Below the pieces are notes generated by a model. It searched no databases and had not been told where the DNA came from. It worked only from the letters and a program-made list of their open reading frames with translations. From assembly GCF_040054535.1 (NCBI RefSeq), contig NC_090781.1, forward strand, positions 10,667,982 through 10,731,981: a stretch of 64,000 bases of DNA, given 5' to 3'. Made by a program: the position numbers and the translations under genes. Source of the stretch: Antennarius striatus. Lineage: Eukaryota > Chordata > Actinopteri > Lophiiformes > Antennariidae. Within the stretch, counting starts at the first letter, position 1, and every line of letters begins with the position of its first letter. Shown one piece after another: positions 39,400 through 56,448 of this stretch.

Positions 39400-39890
39400 T
39401 ACAGGTATACCTCAGCTTGTGTTATTTTGAGTTCATTCTTGATTATACGTTGGTTTTCGAAATAATTCACGTGAAAATAAAAATCAAATTATGTCATTTT
39501 ATGTTTGTCTGCCACAAATACTGGAGGTGTAAAATCAATTAAAAAAAACATTAAAAGCACATTATATCATGTTACTGTAAGATGAATAATAATAGAAACA
39601 TATAATATAACCCCCTTTACCTGTAATGCAGAAGAAGTGGCTGAAGAAAAGACCGTAACATTTATCTGTACTATCTTAATAAAAATACTTTTGATTGTTT
39701 ACAAGCTTAAAATGGATTTGTATTACCCATATATTATTGAGAATGTACTCATAAATAAAGTACAGTGCAGAACTGGGAATTGTAATTTTTCAGTTTAGCC
39801 TGGAGACAAGTTAATTTGACTTACGTGTTTTTTCGACTTATGTCACGTCTCCTGGAGCCAATTAACGACATACGCCAAGGTTTACTTGTA
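39400..39890. mobile_element. Mariner/pogo-type MITE flanked by TA
   Basis: The element spans 39402-39888 (487 bp) between TA dinucleotides (39400-39401 and 39889-39890). The left end CAGGTATACCTCAGCTTGTG and the inverse of the right end, CAAGTAAACCTTGGCGTATG, pair at about 14 of 20 positions. CAGGTATACCTC resembles Tigger/pogo termini, and a TA duplication is typical of Tc1/mariner. There is no transposase frame. Confidence 0.7.
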
Positions 39891-41040
39891 ATGTGTTATT
39901 TGTTAAATTGTATAAACAGATATTAATGTGACAGAACCACCAACCACACCGCCTGAAAACATTGTTAATCATTTATATTACAAGCTTGTTGCACATCCAC
40001 TTCACTCACCAGGACTATTGAAAGGCAAAGCACAATTTAGAAAATTGTGAAAGTGACCTTATTTGTGAGAATTATTCATTAAAACGTGCATGAAGGAGAC
40101 ATAAATATTTAATGCACATCCCTGCATGAAGATTGCTTTGTTCCAATGAATGGCAGCTTTGTTAGTGTTTACTGTTCAATTGTTTCCTCATCTGTCAAGA
40201 AAAAAAATGTCACCAGAAGAGGGAGACATGAAATCACTGCAAAAGTGATCAAACCTCTTCCTTTCAGCTCCTCTGTTTGCCTGTGCAGGAGAACGATTCA
40301 GCACAATGCTAATGTTGTCAAACATTATTAACCTCACAACCCTGGCAACCTGAATTTCAGCTGTTGCTCCATCACATTCAATTTGAGCCTGAGCTGCAAT
40401 GCTCATTACTCTGCGTTTGAGTTCTACAAAGCACCTGTCAGATGAGCGAAACAGATATGAGCCATTTTTCTGATTCGGCCTCTGTCAGACAAAGAGGAAT
40501 TCTGCTCTTGGCAGTCGCTCCCTTCATCTGGTTAATCCTGCGCCACGCGTACAGCAGACACACAATCAACGTTTGTATAACACATTCTTTTACCTGCAAG
40601 GCTCTAATCATCTATCTATTTTTAATAAGTGACATGAAGACGAACTTTGATCACCTTTAAATAATTTTCAACGTACCTTCCTCATCCCAGTTTGTGATTA
40701 TACTTACTATTTTGGGTGATGAGGGCTCCTTTATGAAGCCTCTCAGGTCAACCTTTCTATATGTGAGACATTTGAAATACAAAAAGTGGGTATTGACAGA
40801 AGCGGTCTGAGTGTGAGTCGGCTAAACAAGTGAAGAGAGAGCAGAAAGTCACGTCTGTCAGCAGGCAGTCTGAAAATACTTCATTTTCTTCTTGACAGCT
40901 GAGAGATGATAGCTTTGGATTCCAAATGACAGAGGATTGATGTGATATGAACTTTTCAGCAATTTGCAATAATGACCTTTTCACAGAAGCTACCAACTGT
41001 CAGGTAATAACGTGTTGGGTCAAAACAGACTATTTTTTGG
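39891..41040. other. Intergenic DNA upstream of tmprss5
   Basis: No gene. 40370-40600 is a complex, non-repetitive stretch (TCATTACTCTGCG, GGTTAATCCTGCGCCAC) that could be a conserved element. Short open frames here lack domains. Confidence 0.5.
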
Positions 41041-41054
41041 CACAGGTATGAAGC

Positions 41055-41067
41055 GTTACCTAGCAAC
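41055..41067. promoter_or_regulatory. RFX X-box upstream of tmprss5
   Basis: GTTACC-T-AGCAAC fits the X-box consensus GTNRCC-N(0-3)-RGYAAC exactly and lies about 290 bases before the proposed tmprss5 start codon. RFX factors drive ciliated-cell and inner-ear hair-cell genes; TMPRSS5 is reported in spinal cord and inner ear in mammals. Confidence 0.5.
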
Positions 41068-41352
41068 TCCGATTTCCTATCAGTAGTCAGTGTGGAGGTA
41101 TCTCTGGAGATGCTTCCCCCTACAAACACCTGGTTCAACGTGCTTCCACAGGCCCCGCGATCCCCCTGGACAGACAACAGCTTCATTCTCTGCACTGCCG
41201 CTGACCTCATTGTCTCTTTGTGAAGGGAAAGTCCAGAGTTGCATTCTGTCAAATTGCAAATGGTGCACCTACTGTGAACAGAACAGACCTCTCTGTCTGC
41301 AACACGGGCCTACAGATGAGCTCCGACGCTGCCGCGGCTTCTTAGGAAAAAC

Positions 41353-46612
<5,260 letters not shown>

Positions 46613-47097
46613 GTAGATCCAGATAATACACCACATAGCAGTAAGTATATTAAACACTAAGCAGTATCATTCAGGTGAAGGCAAGCTACAATTACCAACT
46701 ATTTAATTTCTCAATCAATCTGCTGATTAATTAATCACCCAATATTAAAAATAATTTAAATTAGTCTGCAATATGGTTGTTTTGATTTAATAACAACTCA
46801 ACAAAAGTCACTTTTCTGTTATATGTATAAGAAATATAAAAGCAAGCATAATCGTTTTAGAAACTAGAAGCAAAAATGTTTGACATTTTTCCTTGAAGAA
46901 TGGCTGGAACAAAATAATTGATTTATTTTTATCAGTGAACCATTGCAGTTAAAAACTAAACAGGGGTTATTAAAAAAAACAAAAAAAACTTTCTCTTAAT
47001 GAATATATTCAGCTGATAGCATTTAGTTATTTTGCTTCAATATATATTAAAATACAGTAAAATATGTATTAAAATATGTATATGTATATGTAAAATC
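46613..47097 (+). other. tmprss5 3' flank with a possible 3'UTR intron
   Basis: A strong donor (ATAGCA|GTAAGT at 46641) occurs 28 bases after the stop, and an acceptor (TTTTTGTTTTTCTCTGCAG) ends at 48301. If used, the tmprss5 3'UTR is spliced and the intron contains the LINE insertions at 47.1-48.1 kb. This is inference from splice signals only. Confidence 0.35.
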
Positions 47098-47226
47098 CAT
47101 CCATCCATCTTCCACCGCTTATCCGTAGTCAGGTCTTGGGGGCAGCAGCTTCAACAGGGAGCCCCAAACTTCCCTTTCCCCGGCCACATCCACCAGCTCT
47201 GCTCAGCTATGTCAAATATGTAATAC
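47098..47226. mobile_element. Fragment of a fish LINE-type repeat
   Basis: Begins with CCATCCATCCATCTTCCACC then GCTTATCC, and continues GGGGGCAGCAGCTTCAACAG and CTTCCCTTTCCCCGGCCACA. These phrases are a hallmark of a repeat seen across teleosts (LINE-derived, from memory). It abuts the next LINE copy directly. Confidence 0.55.
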
Positions 47227-48133
47227 TTGACAGAGGACTTAAAGGTGGGGGTGGGACTGCATCAGGGATCAGCTCTTATTCGCTATGGTGATGGACAGGC
47301 TGACAGACGAGGTTAGACAGGAATCTCCATGGACTATGATGTTTGCAGATGACATTGTGATCTGTAGTGAGAGCAGGGAACAGATGGAGGAGAAGCTAGA
47401 GAAGTGGAGGTTTGTCCTGGAAAGGAGAGGAATGAAGGTTAGCCGCAGTAAGACAGAGTACATGTGTGTGAATGAGAGGGACCCAAGTGGAAGAGTGAGG
47501 TTACAGGGAGAAGAGATCAAGAAGGTGGAGGATTTTAAGTTCTTAGGGTCAACAGTCCAGAGCAATGGAGAGTGTGGAAAAGAGGTGAAGAAGCATGTAC
47601 AGGCAGGATGGTACGAGTGGAGAAAAATGTCAGGTGTGATGTGTGATAGAAGAGTTGCAGCTAAAATGAAAGGAAAGGTGTACAAAAGGTGTACAAAACT
47701 GTGGTGAGACCAGCGATGTTGTTTGGTCTAGAGACAGTGTCACTGAGGAAAAGACAGGAGACAGAGCTGGAGGTAGCAGCGATGAAGATGCTGAGGTTCT
47801 CTCTGGGAGTGACCAGGAAGGATAGGATCAGGAATGAGTACATCAGAGGGACAGCACATGTTAGAGGTTTTGGAGATAAAGTCAGAGAGGCCAGACTGAG
47901 ATGGTTTTGGACATGTCCAGAGGAGAGATAGTGAATATATTGGTAGAAGGATGCTGAGTTTTGAACTGCCACGCAGGAGGCCTAGAGGAAGACCAAAGAG
48001 GAGGTTTATGGAAGTAGTGAAAGAGGACATGAAGGTAGTTGGTGTGAGAGAAGAGGATGCAGAAAACAGGGTTAGATGGAGGCAACTGATTCGCTGTGGT
48101 GTCCCCTGAAAGGAAAAGCTTAAAGGAGAAGAT
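47227..48133 (+). mobile_element. 5'-truncated LINE (reverse transcriptase 3' half), broken
   Basis: Encodes the C-terminal half of a non-LTR reverse transcriptase. The catalytic FADD motif is at 47342-47353, in MMFADDIVICSESREQ. The frame runs 47285-47707, shifts at an 11-base tandem duplication (47677-47698), resumes 47689-47931, and shifts again near 47905 before continuing to a stop at about 48110. It is about 900 bp long, starting inside the polymerase domain. The opposite-strand copy at 62.4-64 kb is about 95% alike by eye. I believe it belongs to the RTE-like group common in fish (Rex3-type), from memory. Confidence 0.85.
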
Positions 48134-48301
48134 GTATTAAAATATAGTTTTTGGTTTTGCTCAAATTGGAATAAATTTACGTTGCTACTTTTACCTAAGA
48201 TAAAGGATGAGACTCCTGTAACATATTGTTCTAATTAGTTCTGTATTCCTCAGTAGAAGAAACGTTTTTGACGTGCTTATCCTTTTTGTTTTTCTCTGCA
48301 G

Positions 48302-48500
48302 AGCTACTGAGTGTGGATAAAGGAGAACAAAACACAGAAGACACAATTCCTATTGTTGTTTGAGTCATTGGAAACGTGGTTAATATATTTACTTTAAATG
48401 TTTGTTATATATCGTACACATGAAGACATTAAGATGCTATTTTACGCAATGTTTTTCATGACCTGAACATAAATCATGCCTCTTCTAAAACCTCGTCCTG
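48302..48500 (+). other. Possible spliced 3'UTR exon of tmprss5
   Basis: Follows the acceptor described for the 3'UTR intron. It carries no open frame of note and no perfect AATAAA (nearest is CATAAA at about 48470). Confidence 0.25.
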
Positions 48501-48529
48501 TGATTTATTAGTTGCACCTCTGTTTCTCA

Positions 48530-48543
48530 CCGCCAGGGGGCGT
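48530..48543 (+). promoter_or_regulatory. CTCF-like core motif
   Basis: CCGCCAGGGGGCGT matches the CTCF core (CCnSYAGRKGGCR type) closely. It lies between tmprss5 and pih1d2, 210 bases before the pih1d2 start codon, where a boundary element would be plausible. Confidence 0.5.
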
Positions 48544-48567
48544 CTGTGTGACGCGGGCTTTCATCTG

Positions 48568-48581
48568 GTTTCTATAGCAAC
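48568..48581 (+). promoter_or_regulatory. Imperfect X-box upstream of pih1d2
   Basis: GTTTCTATAGCAAC: the right half-site AGCAAC is perfect, the left half departs from GTNRCC at two positions, and the spacer is two bases. It lies 173 bases before the ATG of a gene whose relatives act in cilia assembly. Confidence 0.35.
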
Positions 48582-48753
48582 TGACAACATTAGCGTAGCA
48601 AAGCTGGGCTACACTGCGACAGAAACTAGATTAAAGTGGTGGTTATTAAATATGAGCGACATTGCTGACGTCATAACTTTAAAGTACTGTTTTCCAGTTA
48701 CTTTAAGTTAATTAAACCCACCGACGAACAGCGTTTGGCGGCTGCGGGGGAAC

Positions 48754-50713
48754 ATGACGTCTCACGGCGGATCCACGGACGTGTTGAAGCAGGTCAGCCA
48801 CCTCTGGTCTGTGCTGGACAGTCTGTCTGAAAACGACCCTGAAGCCTACGGGAGGTTCATTGAGAACCAAATGAAGGCGGGAGTTGAATTCAGCGCTCCG
48901 CCAGAACTGCACTCCTGTTTGCGCACCCAGATTGAGGTAAATTTGTAAAAGATGCAAAAGAAATGATTAAAAAAAAATAAAATAAAATAATTTACCAGAG
49001 CTTTGTGAACCTCAAACAGGTGGCAGTGCTGCTACAGAGAACTCAGGGTGTGTTTAATCCTCTCTCATCACGTAATCTGACAGGTTTTGCTTTCATTAGA
49101 AATAATACATAAAATCTTTCCGTTTACAGCATTTATTATAAAACGGGATCCTTATGTCTTCACAAAAAGTAAAATCAGTCATTGTTCGCCTTTTTTAAGT
49201 GAATATCTCAAATGTTTGATTTTGAGTGAGATCCACATGACAAGAGCTGTGGGGAAATATTTTCATTGATGAGTCATCTATTCATTCATTTCCAGATTAT
49301 TCTTTTGATCATTGAAAAGTGATAAAGGCCAAAAGCTCCCAAAGGCTGCTCTGACATTCTAAAATGTCTTATATTCAGCTAGACTGAGAAAAAGGGTCCA
49401 TACAAGACACTTATAGCCGAGATACTGGGAAATCAAATAAGGTTCTTGGTTGATCATTTTCATTTATTTTCAGCTCTAAAGTCTCTCACCATGAAACACT
49501 AAACCTTTAGAACATTCAGTGAAGCTCCCACACAAACGTCCATTAATAAGCCAGAGACAGGGAGTGTTTTGTTTCTGTTGACAGATTGCACGTTTTCCTT
49601 CAACAGGGGCCCAATAAAGGGTCATCATACATCAACATATGCAGCTGGAAGCGTGTTCCTGCGCCTGAGGATCCCAACAGACCTTTACCCATGTGTGCAG
49701 GAAAGCTGGAAACTGACACAAATGAAGGTGAAATATAAGGTGCGGAATCTCCGTGTTGCATGATTTAGATGAAACCTAATGAATTGTTGTTTTCTCCTTT
49801 ACAGATTGGTACACAGTGTCGGATGTAGCAGTAAACCCTGCAGTGCTGCAGGAACATGAAGACAAAACTGAAGTCTACATGTTGGCCCTGAGTTTTGCCC
49901 AGAAACATTTCGGTATAAGGTTATCTCAGCAGTACACAGTTGTAAGCTGCAGCCCAAAAAGCAGCCCAGATGACTTGTACCGCCGACTCGGCTTTCAGCA
50001 GTGGGCTAATGCCTCCAAACAACCTGATACAGGTGAGACATGAAGCTGTATACCCCGTCAAGCTGCCATAAGACATTTTTGTTAGAGCTCCTTCTTTTCA
50101 CGGCTGCAGGTCAATCATCCCTCGCTGCAGTTTCTAATAATCTAGTGTTTCTTTTTACAGCCAGTCAGACCCCAGGCACCCTTCTGCAGAAAATCTCCTC
50201 GCTACGCTTAGAGACTCAGAACGAGGACACGAAAGCCCAAATTATCTGCAGACCTGCAGAGCACAAGAAGACGGATTTGATCCAGGTCATCTCCACCACA
50301 TCCACAGAGCCGCAAAAGCCAGAGTACCAACTGGAGATGAAGACCGATGCATCAGGAGTTCTTCGCTGCTTGGAACTGACAGTGGAGTTGCCAAAGATTT
50401 GCTCCGTGTCAGACTGCCAGCTGAGAATCTCCAAGGTTAGCGATTACACACTGCCTTGTACAGTTATAATGGACCCATGTAGAAAAGTGTATGTCAGTGG
50501 GAAGTCACAAAGATACATGGTTGATCCATTTCTGTGTTTGTAAGCCTAGAAATGTGCTTAATACAATTTTTTCTGCAGGATGACATCTTACTAGAGGTGG
50601 AGGATGTCTACTATTTGCTTTTGGAGTTCCCAAAAACTGTAAATGAAGACACTGCGTCTGCCATATTTAACAAGAAGAAGCGAAGGCTTACTTTGAGAGT
50701 GGATGTTTTGTGA
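48754..50713 (+). CDS. pih1d2: PIH1 domain-containing protein 2, complete
   Basis: A PIH-family factor that works with HSP90 and RUVBL1/2 in R2TP-like complexes; the mammalian protein pairs with SPAG1. Exons: 48754-48936, 49607-49727, 49805-50032, 50161-50435, 50579-50713; 313 residues (human about 315), all phases agree. The N-terminal helix (QVSHLWSVLDSLSENDPEAY) and YINICSWKRVPAPEDPNRP open the PIH1 domain. WYTVSDVAVNPAVL is the conserved strand-helix of that domain (human AYTVIDVAYNPDVL). The C-terminal region (about 210-313) has the CS-like beta-strand pattern: YQLEMKTDASG, LELTVELPKICSVSDCQL, DDILLEVEDVYYLLLEFPK, RLTLRVDVL. The start context is AACATGA, and no upstream in-frame ATG was seen. 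Poly(A) signals are at 50846 and 50875. Confidence 0.94.
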
Positions 50714-50845
50714 TTCTTTGCTTTAATGGAGGAACAAATATTCTGAGTGTTGACTGATCAGACTCAAGGAACATCTAACACTAAGTCAATAAACAAAGAC
50801 TAAACTCTTACGATGTATTCTGAAAAACAATGTGACTCAAAGCCT

Positions 50846-50880
50846 AATAAACAATTTCCCTGAAAATGATCCAAAATAAA
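50846..50880 (+). terminator. Two poly(A) signals of pih1d2
   Basis: AATAAA at 50846-50851 and 50875-50880, about 135-165 bases after the stop, followed by a TGTGTGGGTT element. Confidence 0.65.
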
Positions 50881-50979
50881 TGTTTTTCCTAAAATACACA
50901 TACTGCTGTGTGGGTTCATCTGCAGGAGCAAGTATAATTCTAAACACTAAAAAATTAATTGCCTGTAGAATGGGGTTTG

Positions 50980-51084
50980 TTTATTAATGTGGAGGTGTCT
51001 AATGAATGGGAGGGGGTGCACACAGTAATTATGCCCAGAGAATAACTGACAGCAAAATGATCCATGCAATAATTGATGTTTATT
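50980..51084 (-). terminator. Two candidate poly(A) signals of dixdc1
   Basis: On the minus strand AATAAA occurs at 51079-51084 and 50980-50985, 400-500 bases beyond the dixdc1 stop. The pih1d2 and dixdc1 ends are thus only about 100-200 bases apart, tail to tail. Confidence 0.5.
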
Positions 51085-51487
51085 AAAATGTCAAAATTGA
51101 TGCAAAACATCAACATCACTATTTGGCAATCTTGAACATGTGATGAACATCAGTAAACATTCATTTCCAGGTTTGAATACTAGTATATACTGTAGTGATG
51201 ACATCACAATTAAATATCACATTACTGACCGTTAAGTGGTGGACCCACATATTATTGTATGAGCTTCTAGCAACGTGTCATATTCAATATCAAGCCACAT
51301 CCTTCAGACGGAACATTCACTTTTATGATGAGATTACGTAACAAACTGGTGTTTAATCCGTTGGTCCCATTAATTCCATTATTGTACTATAACCGCTCTG
51401 TGTTATGGCATCACAGGTAGATTCAGTGGAATCCTGATCCAGTGGAAACAAATGAGGTTTCTGGTGGTGATCTCTGGTGTTTGGCTT

Positions 51488-54400
51488 CTACCTCCTCTCT
51501 CCATGGTCTTCCTCCACCCAGGCTACAATCTTTCCTTCCCAGCCAGGCACCAGTGCTCCATCCTGGAATACCTGTGCAGCCAAAACGCAGCATTCACATA
51601 TAAACTGTTGCATCTAGAACATGCAGACGTCTCAGTAGAAACTGGTAATTACAACTATTCAGAGTCTGGAATGAAAACCAGTCTCCACCTCTGTTGAACT
51701 ATAGCTTTGCTCTATAGCTGGCATCTCATGTTTGTTTGACATGGAAAGAAATCTGAGCTATAATTTGACGCCTACCTCCTCTTTCACTGTGCCAAACTCT
51801 GGGTCGAGGGCCTTAAAGTGGTATCTGAAACTGCCTTGTCTATCTATGGCAGTCTTGAAGTCCCGGAGCGTTACTTCTCCCAGCCTGTAGGAAATCACTG
51901 TCAGTCATGTTCTATGTAATCACACACCCACACAACAATTGAGTTCCTGGATGCCTAGTGTTTGTCCAGAACTATACTGATGCACGCATGTAGCTCCTAA
52001 ATAAAGTATCCTAAACGTGCAGTTCTAAAGAAAATGGAGACTACATCGTGAATACTGCAGAAAACAAACATATTAACAATATTATGTTGAACCCACTGTA
52101 AAATGTTTTTATTTTCACCTTTTTGGGATGTTAATCAGAAACGGCGTTAGCGAGCGATCTGTGAAATAGAGCACTTTAGTGGAGACGGCACTGTCCAATC
52201 CTGGGCTGCTGTGCGAGTGCGCCATTTCTGGAAATAATTACAACACGACAAAATTGTTTTTCACAATGATAGTCTAAAATGGCTTCAGCCTCACAGCCAA
52301 TAATGTCCTCTCCATACAAAGCAACATAATTGAACAGCACAACCTGATTTAACAGCCAAAGTTGTGACATTGCAGAGGATTACAAATCCTAAACGATACA
52401 AATGTTTTGTTTGTCTCACTTGAGCTTGGTGGCCAGGAGTCACGGTCTGTGGAGTTGGCTCTGCGTCCCGGGGATTTAAATTCCTCCTAGAAGAAGAAGC
52501 TGTTTATTCATGGTAACCAGTCATTTATGGCTGATCCATATAGCAGAGGACAGATTCGTTGCTATTTTTTTTTAGATTTGCTCAAAAACGGTTACCCCTC
52601 TGTCCTGTCTGCGCTGGGTTTCCAAGGAGTGTAATCGATCCATGAGACTGGACACCCCCTGCTCAAGAGTGTCCAGGGTGTGATGTTGAGGGTCATGGCC
52701 AGAAAAGCTGTCCCTTAAACTACGCAGGGCCTCCCTGACCAGCTGCAGCTCTTCCCCCTATGGCAAATAGCATCTTGTGTAAATGTAGTTTTATTTTTCA
52801 TGTTAAAGCAAAATACAGTATAAGGATGCTTGTTTCCACTAAGTAAGAAAGGAAAAAAATGCAAAATACAATTAAGTTAGTTTAAATTATTTTTTTTTCA
52901 AGTGTAGAGGCTAATAATTTAGTTTTTCATCAAGGAAAACTGTAAGTCAAATAGTATTTTCTGGAAAATCTGTCACATAATAGCAATAGTAACGCAACTC
53001 CAAATTACTGGAAATTCAAAATTAGCTGGTTTCCAAGATCAAGGATTCATAATGTGAAAATCACTGGACTACTACTTTTTGAGGAAACTGAGCTGTCATC
53101 CAAGCATAAGGTTGTTGGATCGAGCTGATTAAACACTGAAACCAGGAAGTGTACTCACAGGTGCACTGTGCTGGAATACCGCTTGAGACGCTGAGTCCAC
53201 TGAATTACTGTAACCACCACTGTCACTCCTGAAAGTCTGCAAGATAGACATGAATGGGTAAATGAGAGTGGATGATTTTCACATTTCAGAGAATAGAAAT
53301 TATCTAATTACGGATGAAACGTCATGAAAAGCACAGAATTAGACCATAAATCAATGACGGTCTATTCCTCTGTGTTATGAACAAGCATTCTTCTCCAGAA
53401 GCCGACACACACGAGCCACTGTGTGAGTTCTGTCTTCATTATGATTAACACAGACAGCGCGATTTATTTCCAGTCAATCCCACACACATTGCCATGCTGC
53501 CATGAACTTACACAGATTGGAGCAAATCTACTGAATCTAGCTTTGGAGAAGCATGGAATTTTTAATTTGCTTTGTACCTATTTCATCCATTTTCTTAAAA
53601 TAGGTTTTACGTATTTACGTGCTATTCCGGTTTCTACGTGTCATTCACTACAAAACATGTATTGCTGAAACACATCGTGACTCTGACCCGTTCAAGGCTG
53701 ACTTCATGTGCTTTATGCTGAGCCTCCTCCAGCTTCTGCTGCTGTTGCTGCAGTATTCTGTCCTTTCTTCCCAGCTGCTGCTATTGTGATGAGAAAAGAT
53801 GACTGAATTCATATGCATGCATGCTTCTGCTTAATACATTGCATTGTAGCAAAAAACAGTATAGAAAAATAATATACAATACCTCATATTCACTGAGTAA
53901 TGTGTTCCGTTCTGTCAGTTTGTGCTTGAGCTCTGCCTGCAAACCGACATAAATATCAGAATGGCACACGTTACTCTCACATTAATCTGTATCCACTCTG
54001 GTCTGTATCCACTGGTCACATATCCTACTTCATTGTGTCAAATGCTAATCATCATTTGTCTCACATTCTCCCCTTCCAGCTGATCTTTGTCCATGTTGCA
54101 TCTCAGTAGTTCCTGCTTTAGCTGCAGGACAGCATCTTCCTGCACTGCCAGGCGCTGCTGCAGAGCATCCTAATGAGAAAGAAGAGAATAAGAAACACTC
54201 AGAGGAGACCCGAATCCAAAAACACTGCATCCACTCCACTTATCGAGAGTACACACCCACCTCTTAACTCCATCTTTATCAATAAATGACAAAAGAAAGC
54301 ATAGCATCATAGTATAAAATCAGAATCATCAATTTTGTGTAGTGTAAGAGTTAAATTGAACCAAATTATATAATTTAATTCCAATTATTTACAGACAAAT

Positions 54401-56448
54401 GGCAAAATCACATTAGGAGGTTTACCTTGATGGCCTGCAGGTGGCGTGCCTCCTGTTTGTGTCTCATGAGTTCTCTCTGAGAATAAACAGACATAGTAAT
54501 CGTTGTCTTGAAAAGGAGTTTATCTATAGTCAGCCTCTTTACATTTACTCACTGTACCTTAAGATCAAGAGCTTCCTCTGTGCTTTGGTCGAGACGACTG
54601 CGGATCAGAACCTTCAGAGACAGAGGGTATAAGCATCATAATTAGAAAATGAAGGAATGTCAGGGTGCCTGAGGAGGCAGTGGACCTGCATGACAGCCGG
54701 CTAGAAGATCAGAGATTCATTTGGTCTCTATAGCATCCACCCTGAACAGGAGTGATGGCTCCAAACATCATCAGAGCAGATGGGCTGTCACTGAGGCTAC
54801 ACAGAGTGACAAGCGAGTGTTGTTTTCTCGTGATAGCAGAGAGGGGGCACTGTACCAGCTGCTGTTCAGCACTGGCCCGGTTATCTCCAAAGCTTCCAGA
54901 TCCATCCTGGTCCTCGCCTGGATGGGAGCCATGGAGCAGCAGAGCCTGGGGGCAAAAGCACACAAACATGCAGTAAAATACACAACATGAGGCCTAAAAG
55001 CAGTCATATTAAATATAGATGACAGAGCAGCCAGAATCATTTCTCTATTTGTATCTGTAAACACAGCAGTTTGGGATTTTTACTCAAAACTACTTTACCA
55101 TTCCAGCTGCATCAGTATATAATCATACTGAATCACACAGAACTTCATGACATTTATGCGCTGGTCTCTTTGTTTTCTCATTTTCATTATTTGCTCATTT
55201 ATTTTCGCATCATTTTCTGTTTCAATTAGTTACATTTATCCAATGTTTGGGTAAAAAGAAGGCCACTGTGTTCTGTTTCCCTTTGTCTGAGATGTGGATG
55301 GTGTTTCGGAGGTCTGGAATCAAAGTCAAAGTAAAATACATAAATATGTGAAAGCACAGATGTAGTTAATTAATTTGGACCTGAAAAGACAAATAGAAGA
55401 ATAATAGTATGAATTGGGGGCAGGAGGATTTCATTTAGCCTATTAGTTTGCAGGCGTTCCTTTTCAAATTTGTCATTAAACTGCTGTTATTAAAGTATAT
55501 GATGACTTCTACATGCAGATATGCAGCATATTGTATGCTGAGATCATGGAAAAAACATTCAGGAACAGTAAATTAAATAAAACTATGTGAGTACAGATAA
55601 GTTAAAAAAATTGAATTGAATGGACAATAAACACCCTTCCTTTGCAATAGAGCCATCTGGCCACTAGTTCAATCTATCACAGAGATTACTTTGCAGTGAG
55701 TCCTGCTGGGACAGCAGCAAAGCAGGAAAATAGGGGTTAGATTATCTGATGGAATAACATTGAAAGAAGTTGTAAATATTGAAAACATGGTGTCAAAGTG
55801 GCTGAATTACGCTTTTATTGAATGTATCTTGCCTGCCTAATTTGACTAAATGACCTCATCACTTTCACTTCATTATCATTTATTGTTTTTATTTTTTTTA
55901 TATATATATTTATTTTCATTAACACCTTTAATTTCCTGAGAAACATCGAGAATCAAAATCCTCCTATGGGCTGTATGCTACAGCCCATTTCAGTTGTACG
56001 CTGTCTACCCACTGGTTTATGTCACCAGGACTCACCTGTAGGCGGAACACCATCCTCCTGGCCTCCTGCATCTCTTTCTCCAGCTGCTCCTGGTGGGCAT
56101 CCAGCTGCTCCTCCCAGGACTTCTCTTCCTCCTGCCTATCGAGCCCGAGGGAGGGGCACAATCCACACAGAGATACCTCCTCTAGAAGGAAGAAAGTCAC
56201 CAGGGACATGAGTGAGGGGAGCATCGTTTGGCAGCAGGGATTTATTACATCACCTATTGCTCTGCAGGAGACAATGTGCAGTCAACCAACCTGTGACAGA
56301 TTTCTTCTCTGTCAGCTCATATTTGTCATTCTGAGGTTCGCCTTGTTCTTCAGACTGATTGTGAACAGTCTGCTGTTTGGGGCCGTCGATGGACGGGCTG
56401 ATAACATACTCCTCTTTGGGGGAATGAACTGGGCTGGCTGAGCTGAGA
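51488..56448 (-). CDS. dixdc1: DIX domain-containing protein 1, 3' coding exons (partial gene)
   Basis: A Wnt-pathway protein that binds Dishevelled and Axin by DIX polymerisation. Fourteen coding exons, in transcript order: 56448-56291, 56181-56036, 54945-54856, 54611-54558, 54476-54426, 54169-54065, 53936-53883, 53780-53688, 53236-53159, 52757-52596, 52486-52420, 52227-52119, 51884-51776, 51571-51488; about 453 residues. A Ser/Pro region ([15 protein letters not shown]) precedes a long coiled coil ([54 protein letters not shown]). Then come [26 protein letters not shown] and the DIX domain, from [20 protein letters not shown] through [16 protein letters not shown] to [22 protein letters not shown]. 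The N-terminal calponin-homology exons are not in the window or not recognised. The match to human DIXDC1 is clear in every exon. The paralogue (a or b) is open. Confidence 0.94.
54946..56035 (-). other. dixdc1 intron (1.1 kb)
   Basis: AT-rich intron between the exon ending RMVFRLQ and the one starting ALLLHG. Nothing else is supported in it. Confidence 0.7.
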
